Origin: Gemmobacter sp034519525
Lineage (GTDB): Bacteria > Pseudomonadota > Alphaproteobacteria > Rhodobacterales > Rhodobacteraceae
Direction: 5' to 3'
Assembly: GCA_034519525.1 (NCBI GenBank)
Contig: JAXHOJ010000038.1
Coordinates: 62,001-126,000 of the forward strand
Length of the DNA stretch: 64,000 nt
The position numbers and the translations under genes are program-made. Under the pieces are notes generated by a model. That model was not told where the DNA came from, did no database searches, and saw only the letters and a list, made by a program, of their open reading frames with translations. Positions within the stretch are counted from its first letter, which is position 1, and each line of letters opens with the position of its first letter. This document shows positions 42,524-52,207 of the stretch, piece after piece.

Positions 42524-43522
42524 TTGAGTAAGAAAGTTACTGTTCAATATCGTGAATTGAAGACAGAGGGTCCCCTTCAGGGCAGGGAGCTCAAGGATAT
42601 GCTGGTCGATATCTTGCGCCGTAGAGGCGAACGACATGCGCTTGGTGAAAACGCACGTCTTCGCATTATCGATCTGGACCAAGATGGCAGCTACGTCATT
42701 CTGAACAAGGTATCACCACCAGAAACTTGGGATGGTGCGGTTTTCTGCGGTCAATTGATTCACCTTCAGGCTGGTGCCGATATTCAGGCTGTCATCCAGT
42801 CACTTGAAGAAGACACAGATGAGTTTCTGCTTCAAAATATCGATGTTGGGCCTGCAGCGCGGGTGCTGAAAGGCGTCCTCTATTTCGCTGTGAACAAAAA
42901 CCATGTTGGCCTGATTGAAGGGCACTCAGTAAAGGGTATGATCCTTGAGCGCTATCTTACCGCCCTCTTTCAGAACGCTGGCGAGCTTGAGCCAGGGCAG
43001 CAGGTCATCCTGACAGGTCAATTTAGCGCCGCTGGAGAGAAGGGTCTGACTGAACTGAGTGATCTGACTATTTCGGCGAAACCGAAGTATTCTGCAGCTC
43101 AGGATGCGTCGGTAGTCGTTGACGACGAACGCCAGGCGGGCCTCGCCAGAGATGAAGGACATACTGTTTTCGATGTATTGAAACTCATGGGCTGGCCTGA
43201 TGAGGCGTTGAAAAGGCTGGAACAGGAAATTCCAGCCGGTGGACGTATAGAGGGGTTGTTCAAAGTTTTCATCAAGAGCAAGCGCAGCAAGGTTCGGATA
43301 CCGAGGGTCGCGGTCAACGAAGCACTTCGCAACTTCGATCCGGCAGAGCTTGGGCTGCAGGGCGATGGGCGTGAGAAGGGCGGGATGGTCAAACTCTCGG
43401 TTACTAAAGTTGTGCAAACGGTAGGCTCCCTCATCGATCCAGAAGATGCTATGCTCAAGATCGTTGAAGCCCTGAAAGAGTGGGCAGAAAATGGGAAAAT
43501 TGATTGCCGCTTCGAGGCTTAA
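42524..43522 (+). CDS. RexA-like soluble protein of a candidate exclusion (abortive infection) module
   Basis: 332 residues, no signal peptide or membrane segment. TTG start after GGGGGGAA at good spacing. Compared from memory with lambda RexA, several blocks correspond in order: TVQYR near the start (YATYR in RexA), LEPGQQVIL at 155-163 (LSSGERVQI), VFDVLKLMGWPD at 215-226 (VFGDILKVLGATD), and RIEGLFKVFIKSKRSKV at 241-257 before a basic helix. A weakly conserved N-terminal domain (1-188), a linker (189-210) and a C-terminal domain are suggested. RexA is the DNA-binding sensor of phage exclusion. No alignment was run. A/T content is visibly higher than in neighbours. It overlaps the membrane gene by 19 bases. 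Confidence 0.6.
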   Translation: MSKKVTVQYRELKTEGPLQGRELKDMLVDILRRRGERHALGENARLRIIDLDQDGSYVILNKVSPPETWDGAVFCGQLIHLQAGADIQAVIQSLEEDTDEFLLQNIDVGPAARVLKGVLYFAVNKNHVGLIEGHSVKGMILERYLTALFQNAGELEPGQQVILTGQFSAAGEKGLTELSDLTISAKPKYSAAQDASVVVDDERQAGLARDEGHTVFDVLKLMGWPDEALKRLEQEIPAGGRIEGLFKVFIKSKRSKVRIPRVAVNEALRNFDPAELGLQGDGREKGGMVKLSVTKVVQTVGSLIDPEDAMLKIVEALKEWAENGKIDCRFEA

Positions 43523-44094
43523 GATGGCTGGCGCTTGCTGTAGCTGCAGCAGGCGGGGTAGCGATTCCTCCAGCGTTGGTCGCTGGTGAGCCTGTTCGTA
43601 TGCTTGTGACTTTTATGGGACTTGTGTCAGCAAGCATTCTGCCAACAATCTCTCTTGCGATCACCAGCATGAGCGGAACAGGACGGTCAGTTCAAAAGAT
43701 CAACGAACTCTACACCGACCTGCGCGAGAACTCGGCGGCTCTGTTTCGAACGTTGGGTCGTGTCGGCTTCGTGTTTGCAGCGCTTGTTGCCTTCGCCATG
43801 GTTCCTGTGTGGGGATTCGAATTATCTGTCCTAGGCTTGACGGTGGAGATACCGGACGCGGCACGGCGGGCAGTGCAAGTCGTAATCTTCACAACCGCAG
43901 TTTTGGCAGTCTTTGAAGCATTCCACATCCCCAAGACCTTTCTGAAGGTGCTGACGATGAAGCGGGATATTGCAGTCTACGAGGCTCGAAAGGCGGTACG
44001 CGAGAACACTCCCGCCGATGCCGAAATCAAGCAGATTTTTCCCAAGAAAGAGGGCTTTGGTCGGACCGTCAGCCTCGAGCAAATAGGAAAATAG
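43504..44094 (+). CDS. RexB-like four-helix membrane protein of the same module
   Basis: 196 residues, with predicted helices at about 8-27, 33-55, 86-112 and 120-141. Loop sequences are polar (SMSGTGRSVQKINELYTDLR) and a charged cytoplasmic tail follows (MKRDIAVYEARKAVRENTPA). The order after a RexA-like gene, the four helices and the small size parallel lambda RexB (144 residues), an ion-channel-like protein that depolarises the membrane. The only start that keeps helix 1 is TTG at 43504, inside the previous gene; an ATG at 43613 would remove helix 1. A frameshift at the 5' end is possible. Homology to RexB is inferred. Confidence 0.55.
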   Translation: MPLRGLRWLALAVAAAGGVAIPPALVAGEPVRMLVTFMGLVSASILPTISLAITSMSGTGRSVQKINELYTDLRENSAALFRTLGRVGFVFAALVAFAMVPVWGFELSVLGLTVEIPDAARRAVQVVIFTTAVLAVFEAFHIPKTFLKVLTMKRDIAVYEARKAVRENTPADAEIKQIFPKKEGFGRTVSLEQIGK

Positions 44095-44116
44095 CTGAGG
44101 GCACGGCATGCGTACC

Positions 44117-44141
44117 TTGGAGGGGCATCAAGCCCCTTCAA
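44117..44141 (+). terminator. Hairpin downstream of the two-gene module
   Basis: TTGgAGGGGC-ATCAA-GCCCCTtCAA: a 9-bp stem with one mismatch, 22 bases past the stop, no T-run after it. The rest of the 308-base gap to nrdR (44095-44402) shows no gene; base composition returns to chromosomal levels towards nrdR. Confidence 0.4.
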
Positions 44142-44402
44142 CCCCGCGACAAGGCCCCACCCCCAAAACCGTTCTGCTGCAGGTTTCGTTGTCAAACTCT
44201 GCAAGTTTGTTTGTCACGCTACAGCTGCAAAACACCCGCCAAAGGTTTCCCCCCTGAGTCCGCACAGCCACACCTGTGCCCCCATATGCAGTGGGCGGAA
44301 ATTCCTGCTGGCCCAGACCTGCGAAGTCTTGCTAGGGTCTGTGGATAACCGGGGCGGTGACCCCGGATGAGGCAGGCGTGACACATACAAGGGGGATGGC
44401 CA

Positions 44403-44873
44403 ATGCGCTGCCCATTCTGCGGCAATATCGACACTCAGGTGAAAGACTCGCGCCCGGCCGAAGATCACGTGTCGATCCGGCGGCGGCGCTTTTGTCCGGC
44501 CTGTGGCGGCCGTTTCACCACCTATGAACGGGTGCAGCTGCGGGATCTGGTGGTCATCAAATCTTCCGGCAAGCGCGAAGATTTCGATCGCGGCAAGCTG
44601 GAACGCTCGATCCGCATCGCCATGCAGAAACGCCCGATCGAGCCGGAGCGGATTGACCAGATGATCTCTGGCATCGTGCGGCGGCTGGAATCCCTGGGCG
44701 ATACCGATATCCCCTCGCGCAGCATCGGTGAAATCGTGATGGAAAGCCTCGCCCGGATCGACACCGTGGCCTATGTGCGCTTTGCCAGCGTTTACAAGAA
44801 CTTCCAGGCGGCAGACGATTTCGACAAATTCGTCAGCGAACTGCGCCCGCCGCAACCCGCCTCTGACGAGTGA
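44403..44873 (+). CDS. nrdR: Transcriptional repressor NrdR
   Basis: 156 residues. An N-terminal zinc ribbon (MRCPFCGNIDTQVKDSRPAE, then RRRRFCPACGGRFTTYERVQ) is followed by an ATP-cone. NrdR binds NrdR boxes upstream of ribonucleotide reductase genes, sensing ATP/dATP. The length matches the family. The stop overlaps the ribD start, a common NrdR-RibD arrangement. Confidence 0.96.
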   Translation: MRCPFCGNIDTQVKDSRPAEDHVSIRRRRFCPACGGRFTTYERVQLRDLVVIKSSGKREDFDRGKLERSIRIAMQKRPIEPERIDQMISGIVRRLESLGDTDIPSRSIGEIVMESLARIDTVAYVRFASVYKNFQAADDFDKFVSELRPPQPASDE

Positions 44874-45970
44874 GCGACGCGGCCCATATGCGCACAGCCC
44901 TTGCCCTTGCGGCGCGGGGGCTGGGCAATACCTGGCCCAATCCGGCGGTGGGCTGCGTGATCGTGAACAGCGGGCCAGACGGCGCCCGCATAGTGGGGCG
45001 CGGCTGGACCCAGCCGGGTGGCCGCCCCCACGCCGAACGCCGGGCGCTGGATCAGGCCGGGCAGGCGGCGCGCGGCGCCACCGCCTATGTCACGCTGGAA
45101 CCCTGCGCCCATCACGGCCATACCCCACCCTGCGCCGAGGGCCTGATCGCGGCCGGGGTGGCCCGCGTGGTCACGGCCCAGACCGACCCTGATCCAAGGG
45201 TGGCGGGACGCGGCCATGCCATGCTGCGCGCGGCGGGCATCGCCGTCACCGAAGGCGTGCTGGAACCCGAGGCGCGGGCGCTGCAGGCGGGATTTCTGAA
45301 ACGCATCACGCAAGGCCTGCCGTTTCTCACGCTGAAACTCGCCACCACCATTGATGGCCGGATTGCCACCCAAAGCGGGGAAAGCCGCTGGATCACCGGC
45401 GCCGATGCGCGCCGCGCGGTCCATGCCATGCGGCTGCGCCATGATGCGGTGATGGTGGGATCAGGCACCGCGCTGGCGGATGACCCGGATCTGACGGTGC
45501 GCGGCATGGGGGCAGTGCGTCAACCGCTGCGCATCATCATTGACAGCCAGCTGCGCCACAGCCCCGACAGCCGCCTTGGGCGCACCGCCGCCTCCCATCC
45601 GGTCTGGCTGATCCATACGGCGGCAGCCCCCACAGCCGCCCGTGACGGCTGGGCCGCCACCGGCGCCCGGCTGATCGAGGTGCCCGCACAGGGCGCCCAT
45701 GCCGATCTGCGCGCGGCATTGCAGGCGCTGGCCGCCGCAGGCCTGACCCGCATCTTCTGCGAAGGCGGCGCCGATCTGGCCGCCGCGCTGATCCGCGCAG
45801 GCCTGGTCGACGAGCTGGCGCATTTCGGCGCAGGCGCGCTGATCGGGGCCGAAGGCCGCGCCGCGCTTGGCCCGCTGGGCCTTGCCACCCTGGCCGATGC
45901 GCCCCGCCTCACCCGGTTATCCACCGCGCCGGTGGGCGCCGATACCCTGACCCTCTGGCGCTTCGCCTGA
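44870..45970 (+). CDS. ribD: Riboflavin biosynthesis deaminase/reductase RibD
   Basis: 366 residues, bifunctional. The N-terminal deaminase domain has the zinc motif GRPHAERRALDQAG (HAE) and TLEPCAHHGHTPPCAEGL (PCxxxGxxPPC). The C-terminal NADPH-dependent reductase domain starts near 145 (LKLATTIDGRIATQSGESRW, ITG) and contains FCEGGADLAAALI. It makes 5-amino-6-ribitylamino-uracil phosphate in riboflavin synthesis. The GTG at 44870 overlaps the nrdR stop; an ATG at 44888 is an alternative. Confidence 0.95.
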   Translation: MSDAAHMRTALALAARGLGNTWPNPAVGCVIVNSGPDGARIVGRGWTQPGGRPHAERRALDQAGQAARGATAYVTLEPCAHHGHTPPCAEGLIAAGVARVVTAQTDPDPRVAGRGHAMLRAAGIAVTEGVLEPEARALQAGFLKRITQGLPFLTLKLATTIDGRIATQSGESRWITGADARRAVHAMRLRHDAVMVGSGTALADDPDLTVRGMGAVRQPLRIIIDSQLRHSPDSRLGRTAASHPVWLIHTAAAPTAARDGWAATGARLIEVPAQGAHADLRAALQALAAAGLTRIFCEGGADLAAALIRAGLVDELAHFGAGALIGAEGRAALGPLGLATLADAPRLTRLSTAPVGADTLTLWRFA

Positions 45971-45972
45971 TC

Positions 45973-46038
45973 TTCCTCTTGGCCCAAATACCCACGGGGG
46001 GAGGCCCGAAGGGCCGTGGGGGGCGGTAAGCCCCCCGC
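45973..46038. repeat. Dispersed intergenic repeat, copy F
   Basis: TTCCTCTTGGCCCAAATACC, GGGGGGAGGCCC, a GGCCCGAAGGGCC hairpin, and GGGGGGCGGTAAGCCCCCC. It lies 3 bases past the ribD stop, between convergent genes. Confidence 0.65.
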
Positions 46039-46049
46039 TGCCGCAGCCG

Positions 46050-47660
46050 TCAGCGCGCCGCCATCGCCCTTGCGCAGCGTTCACCGATCATCATCGCAGG
46101 CGCATTGGTGTTGCCCGCAATCAGCGTCGGCATGATCGAGGCATCCGCGACGCGCAGCCCCGCGATCCCATGCACCCGCAGCCCTTCGGGATCCACCACC
46201 GCCATGGCATCCACCCCCATCTTGCAGGTGCCGACCGGGTGATAGACGGTCAGCGCCTCGGCCCGCAGATAGGCGGCGATCTCGTCATCGCTCTGCACGC
46301 CCGGCCCGGGCAGCATCTCGGCCCCGCGGATCGGGGCAAAGGCGGGGGCGGCAAAGATGCGGCGGGCCAGCTTGATGCCTTCGATCAGCGTTTTCAGATC
46401 GTGATCGTCGGAAAAGAAGCGATGGTCGATCTGCAGCGCCAGCGCGCCCCCGTCCCGCGCCAGCCGGATTTCACCCACAGACCGGGGCCGCAGCACGCAG
46501 GTATGGATGGCAAAGCCATGGCCATATTCCACCAGCCGCCCGCGATGGCTGCGATAGCCGGGCACGAAATGGAACTGCACATCCGGTTCGGCATCGGCCA
46601 GCGGGGTGCGGGCAAAGCCGCCTGCCTCGACATAATTGGTGGTCAGCATCCCCTTGCGGGCCGCAAGATAGCGCAGTGGCGCTGAAAGCATGGCGGGCAG
46701 GTTGGCGGCAGACAGGCCAAGTGTTTCCGTGCTGCCTGACCGGACTGTAATCATGCCGTCGATATGGTCGCGCAGGTTCTGGCCCACACCCGGCAGATCA
46801 TGCGCCACCGCGATACCCGCCGCCGCCAGTGCCGCCCCCGGCCCGATACCGGAGGCCATCAGGATCTGGGGCGAGCCGATGGCCCCGGCCGAAAGCACCA
46901 CCTCGCCCCGGCAGGCGATCTGCCGCCCGTCGGTCAGCTGCACCCCGGTCACGCGGCGCCCGTCCAGCTGCAGCCGCGCCACCTCGGCTCCGGTCAGCAC
47001 GGTCAGGTTCTGCCGTGCCATGGCCGGTTCCAGAAAGGCGCGGGCGGCGGAAAAGCGGGTCGCCCGATCCTGCGTGACGTTGTAGATGCCCACGCCCTCT
47101 TGCGTCGGCCCGTTGAAATCCGGGCTTTCCTTCAGGCCAATCTCCTGCGCGGCCCGGATGAAGCGGTGCGAGGTGGGCGAAGGGTCTTGCGGGCGTTCCA
47201 CATTCAATGCGCCGTCGAAGCCGTGATAGGCCGCATCCTGCCCGATCCGGTTGCGCTCCAGCGCCTTGAACACCGGCAGCACATCATCCCAGCCCCAGCC
47301 GGTGCAGCCGAGGCGCGCCCAATCGTCGTAATCCCGCGCCGCGCCCCGGATATAGACCATCGAATTGATGATCGAAGATCCGCCCAGCCCCTTGCCCCGG
47401 TTCACCGGAATCCGGCGGTTGTTCATCTGCGGCTGTGGCACGCCGACAAAGCCCCAGTCATAGGTCGGATGACCATAAAGCGCCAGAATCCCGGCGGGCA
47501 CCTTCACCTTGACGGATCGCGCTGCGCCGCCTGCCTCGATCAGGCAGACCCGGTTCTGCGGATCGGCTGACAGCCGGTTGGCCAGAACCGATCCGGCCGA
47601 TCCCGCGCCGATGATGATGTAATCGTAACTTTCGCCCGTCATGCTGCGCACCCCTGCCAT
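46050..47660 (-). CDS. GMC-family FAD oxidoreductase (choline/alcohol dehydrogenase type)
   Basis: 536 residues. The FAD motif is YDYIIIGAGSAGSVLANRLS near residues 11-30. GMC signature 1: GKGLGGSSIINSMVYIRG. GMC signature 2: VVLSAGAIGSPQILMASGIG. C-terminal catalytic region: YHPVGTCKMGVDAMAVVDPE. Such enzymes oxidise choline or other alcohols at the membrane with quinone or oxygen. No betaine genes are nearby, so the substrate is open. The ATG at 47660 is favoured by GGGAGGG; an ATG six codons later is possible. Confidence 0.9.
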   Translation of the reverse strand: MAGVRSMTGESYDYIIIGAGSAGSVLANRLSADPQNRVCLIEAGGAARSVKVKVPAGILALYGHPTYDWGFVGVPQPQMNNRRIPVNRGKGLGGSSIINSMVYIRGAARDYDDWARLGCTGWGWDDVLPVFKALERNRIGQDAAYHGFDGALNVERPQDPSPTSHRFIRAAQEIGLKESPDFNGPTQEGVGIYNVTQDRATRFSAARAFLEPAMARQNLTVLTGAEVARLQLDGRRVTGVQLTDGRQIACRGEVVLSAGAIGSPQILMASGIGPGAALAAAGIAVAHDLPGVGQNLRDHIDGMITVRSGSTETLGLSAANLPAMLSAPLRYLAARKGMLTTNYVEAGGFARTPLADAEPDVQFHFVPGYRSHRGRLVEYGHGFAIHTCVLRPRSVGEIRLARDGGALALQIDHRFFSDDHDLKTLIEGIKLARRIFAAPAFAPIRGAEMLPGPGVQSDDEIAAYLRAEALTVYHPVGTCKMGVDAMAVVDPEGLRVHGIAGLRVADASIMPTLIAGNTNAPAMMIGERCARAMAAR

Positions 47661-47749
47661 CCGTTGCCCTCCCTTCCTCAGCGGATCATGCGGGGGCTTC
47701 GGTAAAAAGCAGGAAATCCCGAGCCATGGCTTCGGGCAGGGCTAAGCCC

Positions 47750-49706
47750 TCAGTTGCCGGGGATGCCCAGCAGCCGTTCCGCCTCGCGGCGCAGGGCCTC
47801 TTCGGCCTGGCGTTTCGCAGCATCTTCCAGTGTTTCGCCCTGCAGCGGCTGGATGCCCAGATCGTCGCGCGCCAGCGCCTCCAGCTTTTGCCGGGCCAGT
47901 TCTTCGGTGCGGGCCAGTTCCTGTTCGGCCCGCGTCTTGGCCAGCCATTCCAGATCCAGTTTCACCCCCGGCGCGGCCCAGGGGCCAGGAGATCAGCACC
48001 GGCACCTCGACCCCGCCACTGCCATCGGTGCGGGGCAGCAGGCGCGGCATCAGCCGATAGGTGATCTGCTGGCCGCCAATATCCACCTCGCCCGCGCCGG
48101 TGCTGCGGAACAGATCGCCGTCAATCGCCAGATCATCGTTGCGCGCCACACCATCCTTGATCGCCAGCCCGAAGGTCAGGCTGTCAAACAGCGTAGCCTT
48201 GCCAGTGCCGATATGACCCGGGTCCATGGTGCGCAGCATCCCCGCAATATCCAGCCCGAGGATTTCTCCCTTGCCCACCGTCACCTGCGCATCCCCCGAC
48301 AGCGAGGCCATGATATCGGCCATGCTGTTGCCAATGCCCAGAAATTTCACCTGCAGATCGCCCGTGCCGGTCAGCCGGTCAAAGCCTGCCAGATTGGCGA
48401 ACAGCGGCTGCATGGCCATCTGCGACAAGGTCAGATCGCCGCCCACCGAAAGCCCCTTGCGGTTGTTCAGCACGAAAGTTCCGGCCACCTTGCCGCCATA
48501 GGCGGTGGCATCCTCCAGCGTGAAGACCGCGCGGCTGCTGTCGAGTGCAATGCGCACCGTCGAAGGGCCAAGCGCGCCACGCCCGAAATCGAAACCTTCG
48601 GTGGCCAGGGTGATATCGGCATCCAGCGCTGACAGCAGCGCCAGATCAAAGGGTGTTTCGGACCATCCGCTTTGCGTCAGATCCGCCGATCTGCCCTCGC
48701 CCGCTGCGGTCAGACGGATCAGCCCGGTGGAGAGCATGGCCCCCAGATGCGGCCGGGCGGCGCGCGGTGTCCAGTCCAGTGTGCCGACCACGGTTTGCCC
48801 ATCCGCCGACAGCAGCGCATCACGCAGATGCAGGCCGCCATCGGCTGACAGCCGGGCCGCGGCTGTCAGGGTCAGGCTGTCCTGGCCCCAGCCCTCGGGC
48901 AGTTGCGGCGCGGGTTGCCCGATCAGCTGCGCCAGACTGGCCACATCCGTCAGATCGGCAGTGACGGAACCTTCGGCGGCCAGCGGGGCAAGATCGGCCT
49001 CGCCTGCAAACCCCAATGTGGCAGAACCGCTGGCCAGATCCAGATCCAGCCCCACCCGCTCGCCCGCAATGAGTGCCGCCAGATCGGCAATCCGCGCTGT
49101 CAGGCTGGCGGCCTGCCCGTTGTGGCTGCCGCTGGCCTGCAGCTCTACCGGCCCCTGCAGATCCGGGATAGCGGTGTCGATGCGCAGATCTTCGATCACC
49201 ACCTCGGTGTCGTCGCCATGATCGAGGATGCGCAGGCGGCCGTCACGAATATTGGCGCGCTCCAGCACGAAAGGCAGCGGGCTGGCGGCGCTGTCGGGGG
49301 CGGCCTCTGCCGCCTTGGGCGCAGGGCCAAGCGCCCAGTTCACCCGCCCGTCCTGCGCCCGTTCCAGCACCAGATCCGGGGCCGACAGGATGAACCCGGT
49401 GACCCGGATGCGCCCGCCCAGCAGTTCTGACAGATCCAGCCCGATATCCATCGCCTCGGCCCGCAGCAGCCAGGGTGCCTTGCCCCAATCGGCATTGGCC
49501 ACCTCGACCGGGCCGCTGCGCAAGCCCAGCACCGGCCAGAGCCGCGGCTTCAGGTCGCCCGAAATGGTGATGGCCCGCCCGGTGGCGGCAGAGAATCGCT
49601 CTGCCGCGATCCGCGCCACACCATCCTTCGGCATGAGAACGATCATGCCCCCAAGGAGGATCACGCCGGTCAACAGGGTGGCGCCGAGCCGGGTCAGCCA
49701 ACGCAT
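47750..49706 (-). CDS. AsmA-family protein, frameshift near the 3' end
   Basis: About 650 residues. An N-terminal membrane anchor (TLLTGVILLGGMIVLMPKDG) is followed by a large AsmA-type domain in the periplasm; the family acts in outer-membrane lipid transport and assembly. AsmA-like C-terminal motif: GTGDLQVKFLGIGNSMADIM. The frame breaks near base 47985: after VLIS an extra base in a G/C run shifts reading. The other frame continues WAAPGVKLDLEWLAKTRAEQ and ends RLLGIPGN at 47750, with a coiled-coil-like charged tail. Probable sequence error. Confidence 0.82.
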
Positions 49707-49856
49707 ACCATCTTTCCTTTTCCTGTCGCAGGCTTAACCTAGTCGGCGTTCCGGCGCGCAACAATGGTGCAGGCGGGAAATCGGCGGGGGGCTGCCAGTT
49801 CGGCCGGCTGCCTGTGGCCCCTTTGCTGCGGCCCGCATCACGGCTATATGGGGCCA

Positions 49857-51249
49857 ATGTCGCAAAACCCGCCCAATCTCCGCCCCGATCTTGCCCGCGC
49901 CCTTGTCCCTGACGAGCGCCGCGCGGGTCAGCCGACCATCGGCATGGTTTCCCTTGGCTGCCCCAAGGCGCTGGTGGACAGCGAACGCATCCTGACGCGG
50001 CTGCGCGCCGAAGGCTATGCCATCAGCCCCGATTACAAGGGCGCCGATGCGGTGATCGTCAACACCTGCGGCTTTCTCGACAGCGCCAAGGCCGAAAGCC
50101 TGGATGCCATCGGCGAGGCGCTTGCGCGAAAACGGCCGGGTGATCGTCACCGGCTGTCTGGGGGCGGAACCCGACTATATCACCGGCGCGCATCCCAAGG
50201 TGCTGGCCGTCACCGGCCCGCATCAATACGAGGCGGTGCTGGATGCCGTGCACAAGGCCGTGCCGCCCTCGCCCGATCCGTTCATCGACCTGCTGCCTGC
50301 CAGCGGGGTGAAGCTGACGCCGCGCCATTACAGCTATCTGAAGATTTCGGAAGGCTGCAACCACAAGTGCAAATTCTGCATCATCCCCGACATGCGCGGG
50401 AAACTGGTCAGCCGGCCGGCCCATGCCATTCTGCGCGAGGCGGAAAAGCTGGTGGATGCGGGCGTGCGCGAACTGCTGGTCATCAGCCAGGACACCTCGG
50501 CCTACGGGGTGGACCGCAAGCATGACATGGCCAAGTGGAAAGAGGGCGAGGTGCGCGCCCATATCACCGATCTGGCGCGCGAGCTGGGGCGGCTGGGCGC
50601 CGGGCGCGACCTGTGGGTGCGGTTGCACTATGTCTACCCCTACCCCCATGTGCGCGACCTGATCCCGCTGATGGCCGAAGGTCTGGTGCTGCCCTATCTC
50701 GACATTCCGTTCCAGCACGCCCACCCCGATACGCTGAAACGCATGGCGCGGCCGGCTGCGGCAGCGAAAACGCTGGATGAAATCGCCGCCTGGCGCCGGG
50801 ATTGCCCGGAGATCGTGCTGCGATCGACCTTCATCGTCGGCTATCCCGGCGAGACGGAGGCCGAGTTTGAAACCCTGCTGGATTGGCTGGACGAGGCGCA
50901 GCTGGATCGCGTCGGCTGCTTCCAGTATGAAAATGTCGCAGGCGCCCGCAGCAACGATCTGCCCGACCATGTGCCCGCCGAAGTGAAGCAGGAGCGGTGG
51001 GACCGCTTCATGGAAAAGGCGCAGGCCATTTCCGAAGCCAAGCTGGCCGCCAAGGTCGGCACCATTCAGCAGGTTCTGGTGGATGAGGTCGATGAAGACG
51101 GCGCCACCTGCCGCACCAAGGCCGATGCGCCCGAAATCGACGGCAATCTTTTCATCGACGAAGGGTTCGAGGATCTGAAGCCCGGCGATCTGGTGACGGT
51201 CGAGGTGGACGAGGCCGGCGAATATGATCTTTGGGGCCGGCTGACTTGA
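49857..51249 (+). pseudogene. rimO: Ribosomal protein S12 methylthiotransferase RimO, one frameshift
   Basis: Radical-SAM enzyme adding a methylthio group to an Asp of ribosomal protein S12. N-terminal UPF0004 domain: TIGMVSLGCPKALVDSERIL and VIVNTCGFLDSAKAESLDAI. Radical-SAM cluster motif: GCNHKCKFCIIPDMRGK. The C-terminal TRAM domain ends EYDLWGRLT. The frame breaks near base 50128: after GEALA, one extra C moves the sense to the frame reading ENGRVIVTGCLGAEPDYI. Otherwise full length (about 463 residues). Probable sequence error. Confidence 0.92.
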
Positions 51250-51267
51250 CCAGGCTCAGATAATGCA

Positions 51268-51291
51268 AAGGCCCCGGTTTCCCGGGGCCTT
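51268..51291. terminator. Bidirectional terminator between rimO and ccoP
   Basis: AAGGCCCCGG-TTTC-CCGGGGCCTT, a perfect 10-bp stem between convergent genes. It is flanked by TAATGC on the left and AAATCTTG on the right. The A/T ends of the stem give U-runs in both directions. Confidence 0.8.
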
Positions 51292-51316
51292 AAATCTTGT
51301 CACAGACAGGTTGCGA

Positions 51317-52204
51317 TCACTCGCCGCCGCCCAGCCCGTGGACATAGACCGCAACGGCACGGATCTGATCTTCGCTGAGGCGCAGGTTCCAGTTGGGCAT
51401 CACGCCAAACCGCGCATTCACGACGGTATGCGTGATCGCCGCGCGATCCCCGCCATAAAGCCAGATCGCGTCGATCAGCTTCGGCGCCCCCTGTGCCCGG
51501 TCACCCGAGCCGTCTTCCATGTGGCAGGCGGCACAGTTATCGGCAAAGACCGTGGCCCCGGCGGCCGCCAGCGTGGCGTCATGTTCCTGCCCGGAAATCG
51601 CAAGCACATGTTCCACCACTTCGGCAATCTGCTGCGGTTCCAGCAGGCCATCGGCGCCGAACTTCGGCATTTCCGAATAGCGGGCATCCGGATCATCGGT
51701 ATTGCGGATGCCATGGGTGATGGTCAGGTGGATATCCTCCATCGTGCCGCCCCAGAGCCAGTCGTCATCCAGCAGGTTGGGATAGCCCTCGGCCTGCACA
51801 CCTGCCGCCCCGGCACCATGGCACTGGGCACACCAGGTGCGGAACACGGCAGCCCCGGCCGCACGGGCATAGGGTTCCAGCTCTGCATCCCCGACGATGG
51901 CATTCAGATCGGCGGCCACCAGCTTGGCCTTGATCGGGCCATTGGCCGCGTCGAACCGCTTGATTTCCTCGGCCACGGCCAGACGGGTATCACCGGCAGC
52001 CGTGGTGCCCAGAAAGCCGTTGGTCGCCTTTGTCACCAGCGGCCAGGCCGGATAGGCAATCATGTAACCGATCGCCCAGATGATGCAGGCATAGAACGTC
52101 CAGAGCCACCAGCGCGGCATCGGATTGTCGTATTCCTGAATTCCGTCCCATTCATGGCCGGTGGTCGGAACCTCGCCCGGCTTCTTCACTTGCTTGGCGC
52201 ACAT
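51317..52204 (-). CDS. ccoP: cbb3-type cytochrome c oxidase, dihaem subunit III
   Basis: 295 residues. An N-terminal membrane helix (WWLWTFYACIIWAIGYMIAY, about 32-51) is followed by two periplasmic cytochrome c domains with haem motifs CAQCH and CAACH; later Met ligands are in SEMPKFG and GVMPNW. It passes electrons from cytochrome c to CcoO/CcoN. Last gene of ccoNOQP, 3 bases after ccoQ. It reads through without a break, unlike the other three genes. Confidence 0.95.
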   Translation of the reverse strand: MCAKQVKKPGEVPTTGHEWDGIQEYDNPMPRWWLWTFYACIIWAIGYMIAYPAWPLVTKATNGFLGTTAAGDTRLAVAEEIKRFDAANGPIKAKLVAADLNAIVGDAELEPYARAAGAAVFRTWCAQCHGAGAAGVQAEGYPNLLDDDWLWGGTMEDIHLTITHGIRNTDDPDARYSEMPKFGADGLLEPQQIAEVVEHVLAISGQEHDATLAAAGATVFADNCAACHMEDGSGDRAQGAPKLIDAIWLYGGDRAAITHTVVNARFGVMPNWNLRLSEDQIRAVAVYVHGLGGGE

Positions 52205-52207
52205 GTC

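Noticed and set aside
42524..44094. Kiwa defence system (KwaA/KwaB)
   Set aside because: Also a four-helix protein plus a soluble protein, but the order is reversed and I saw no clear DUF4868 pattern; RexA-like blocks fit better. Kept as the main alternative.
42524..44094. Toxin-antitoxin pair
   Set aside because: Sizes, four helices and lack of any toxin or antitoxin motif do not fit known types.
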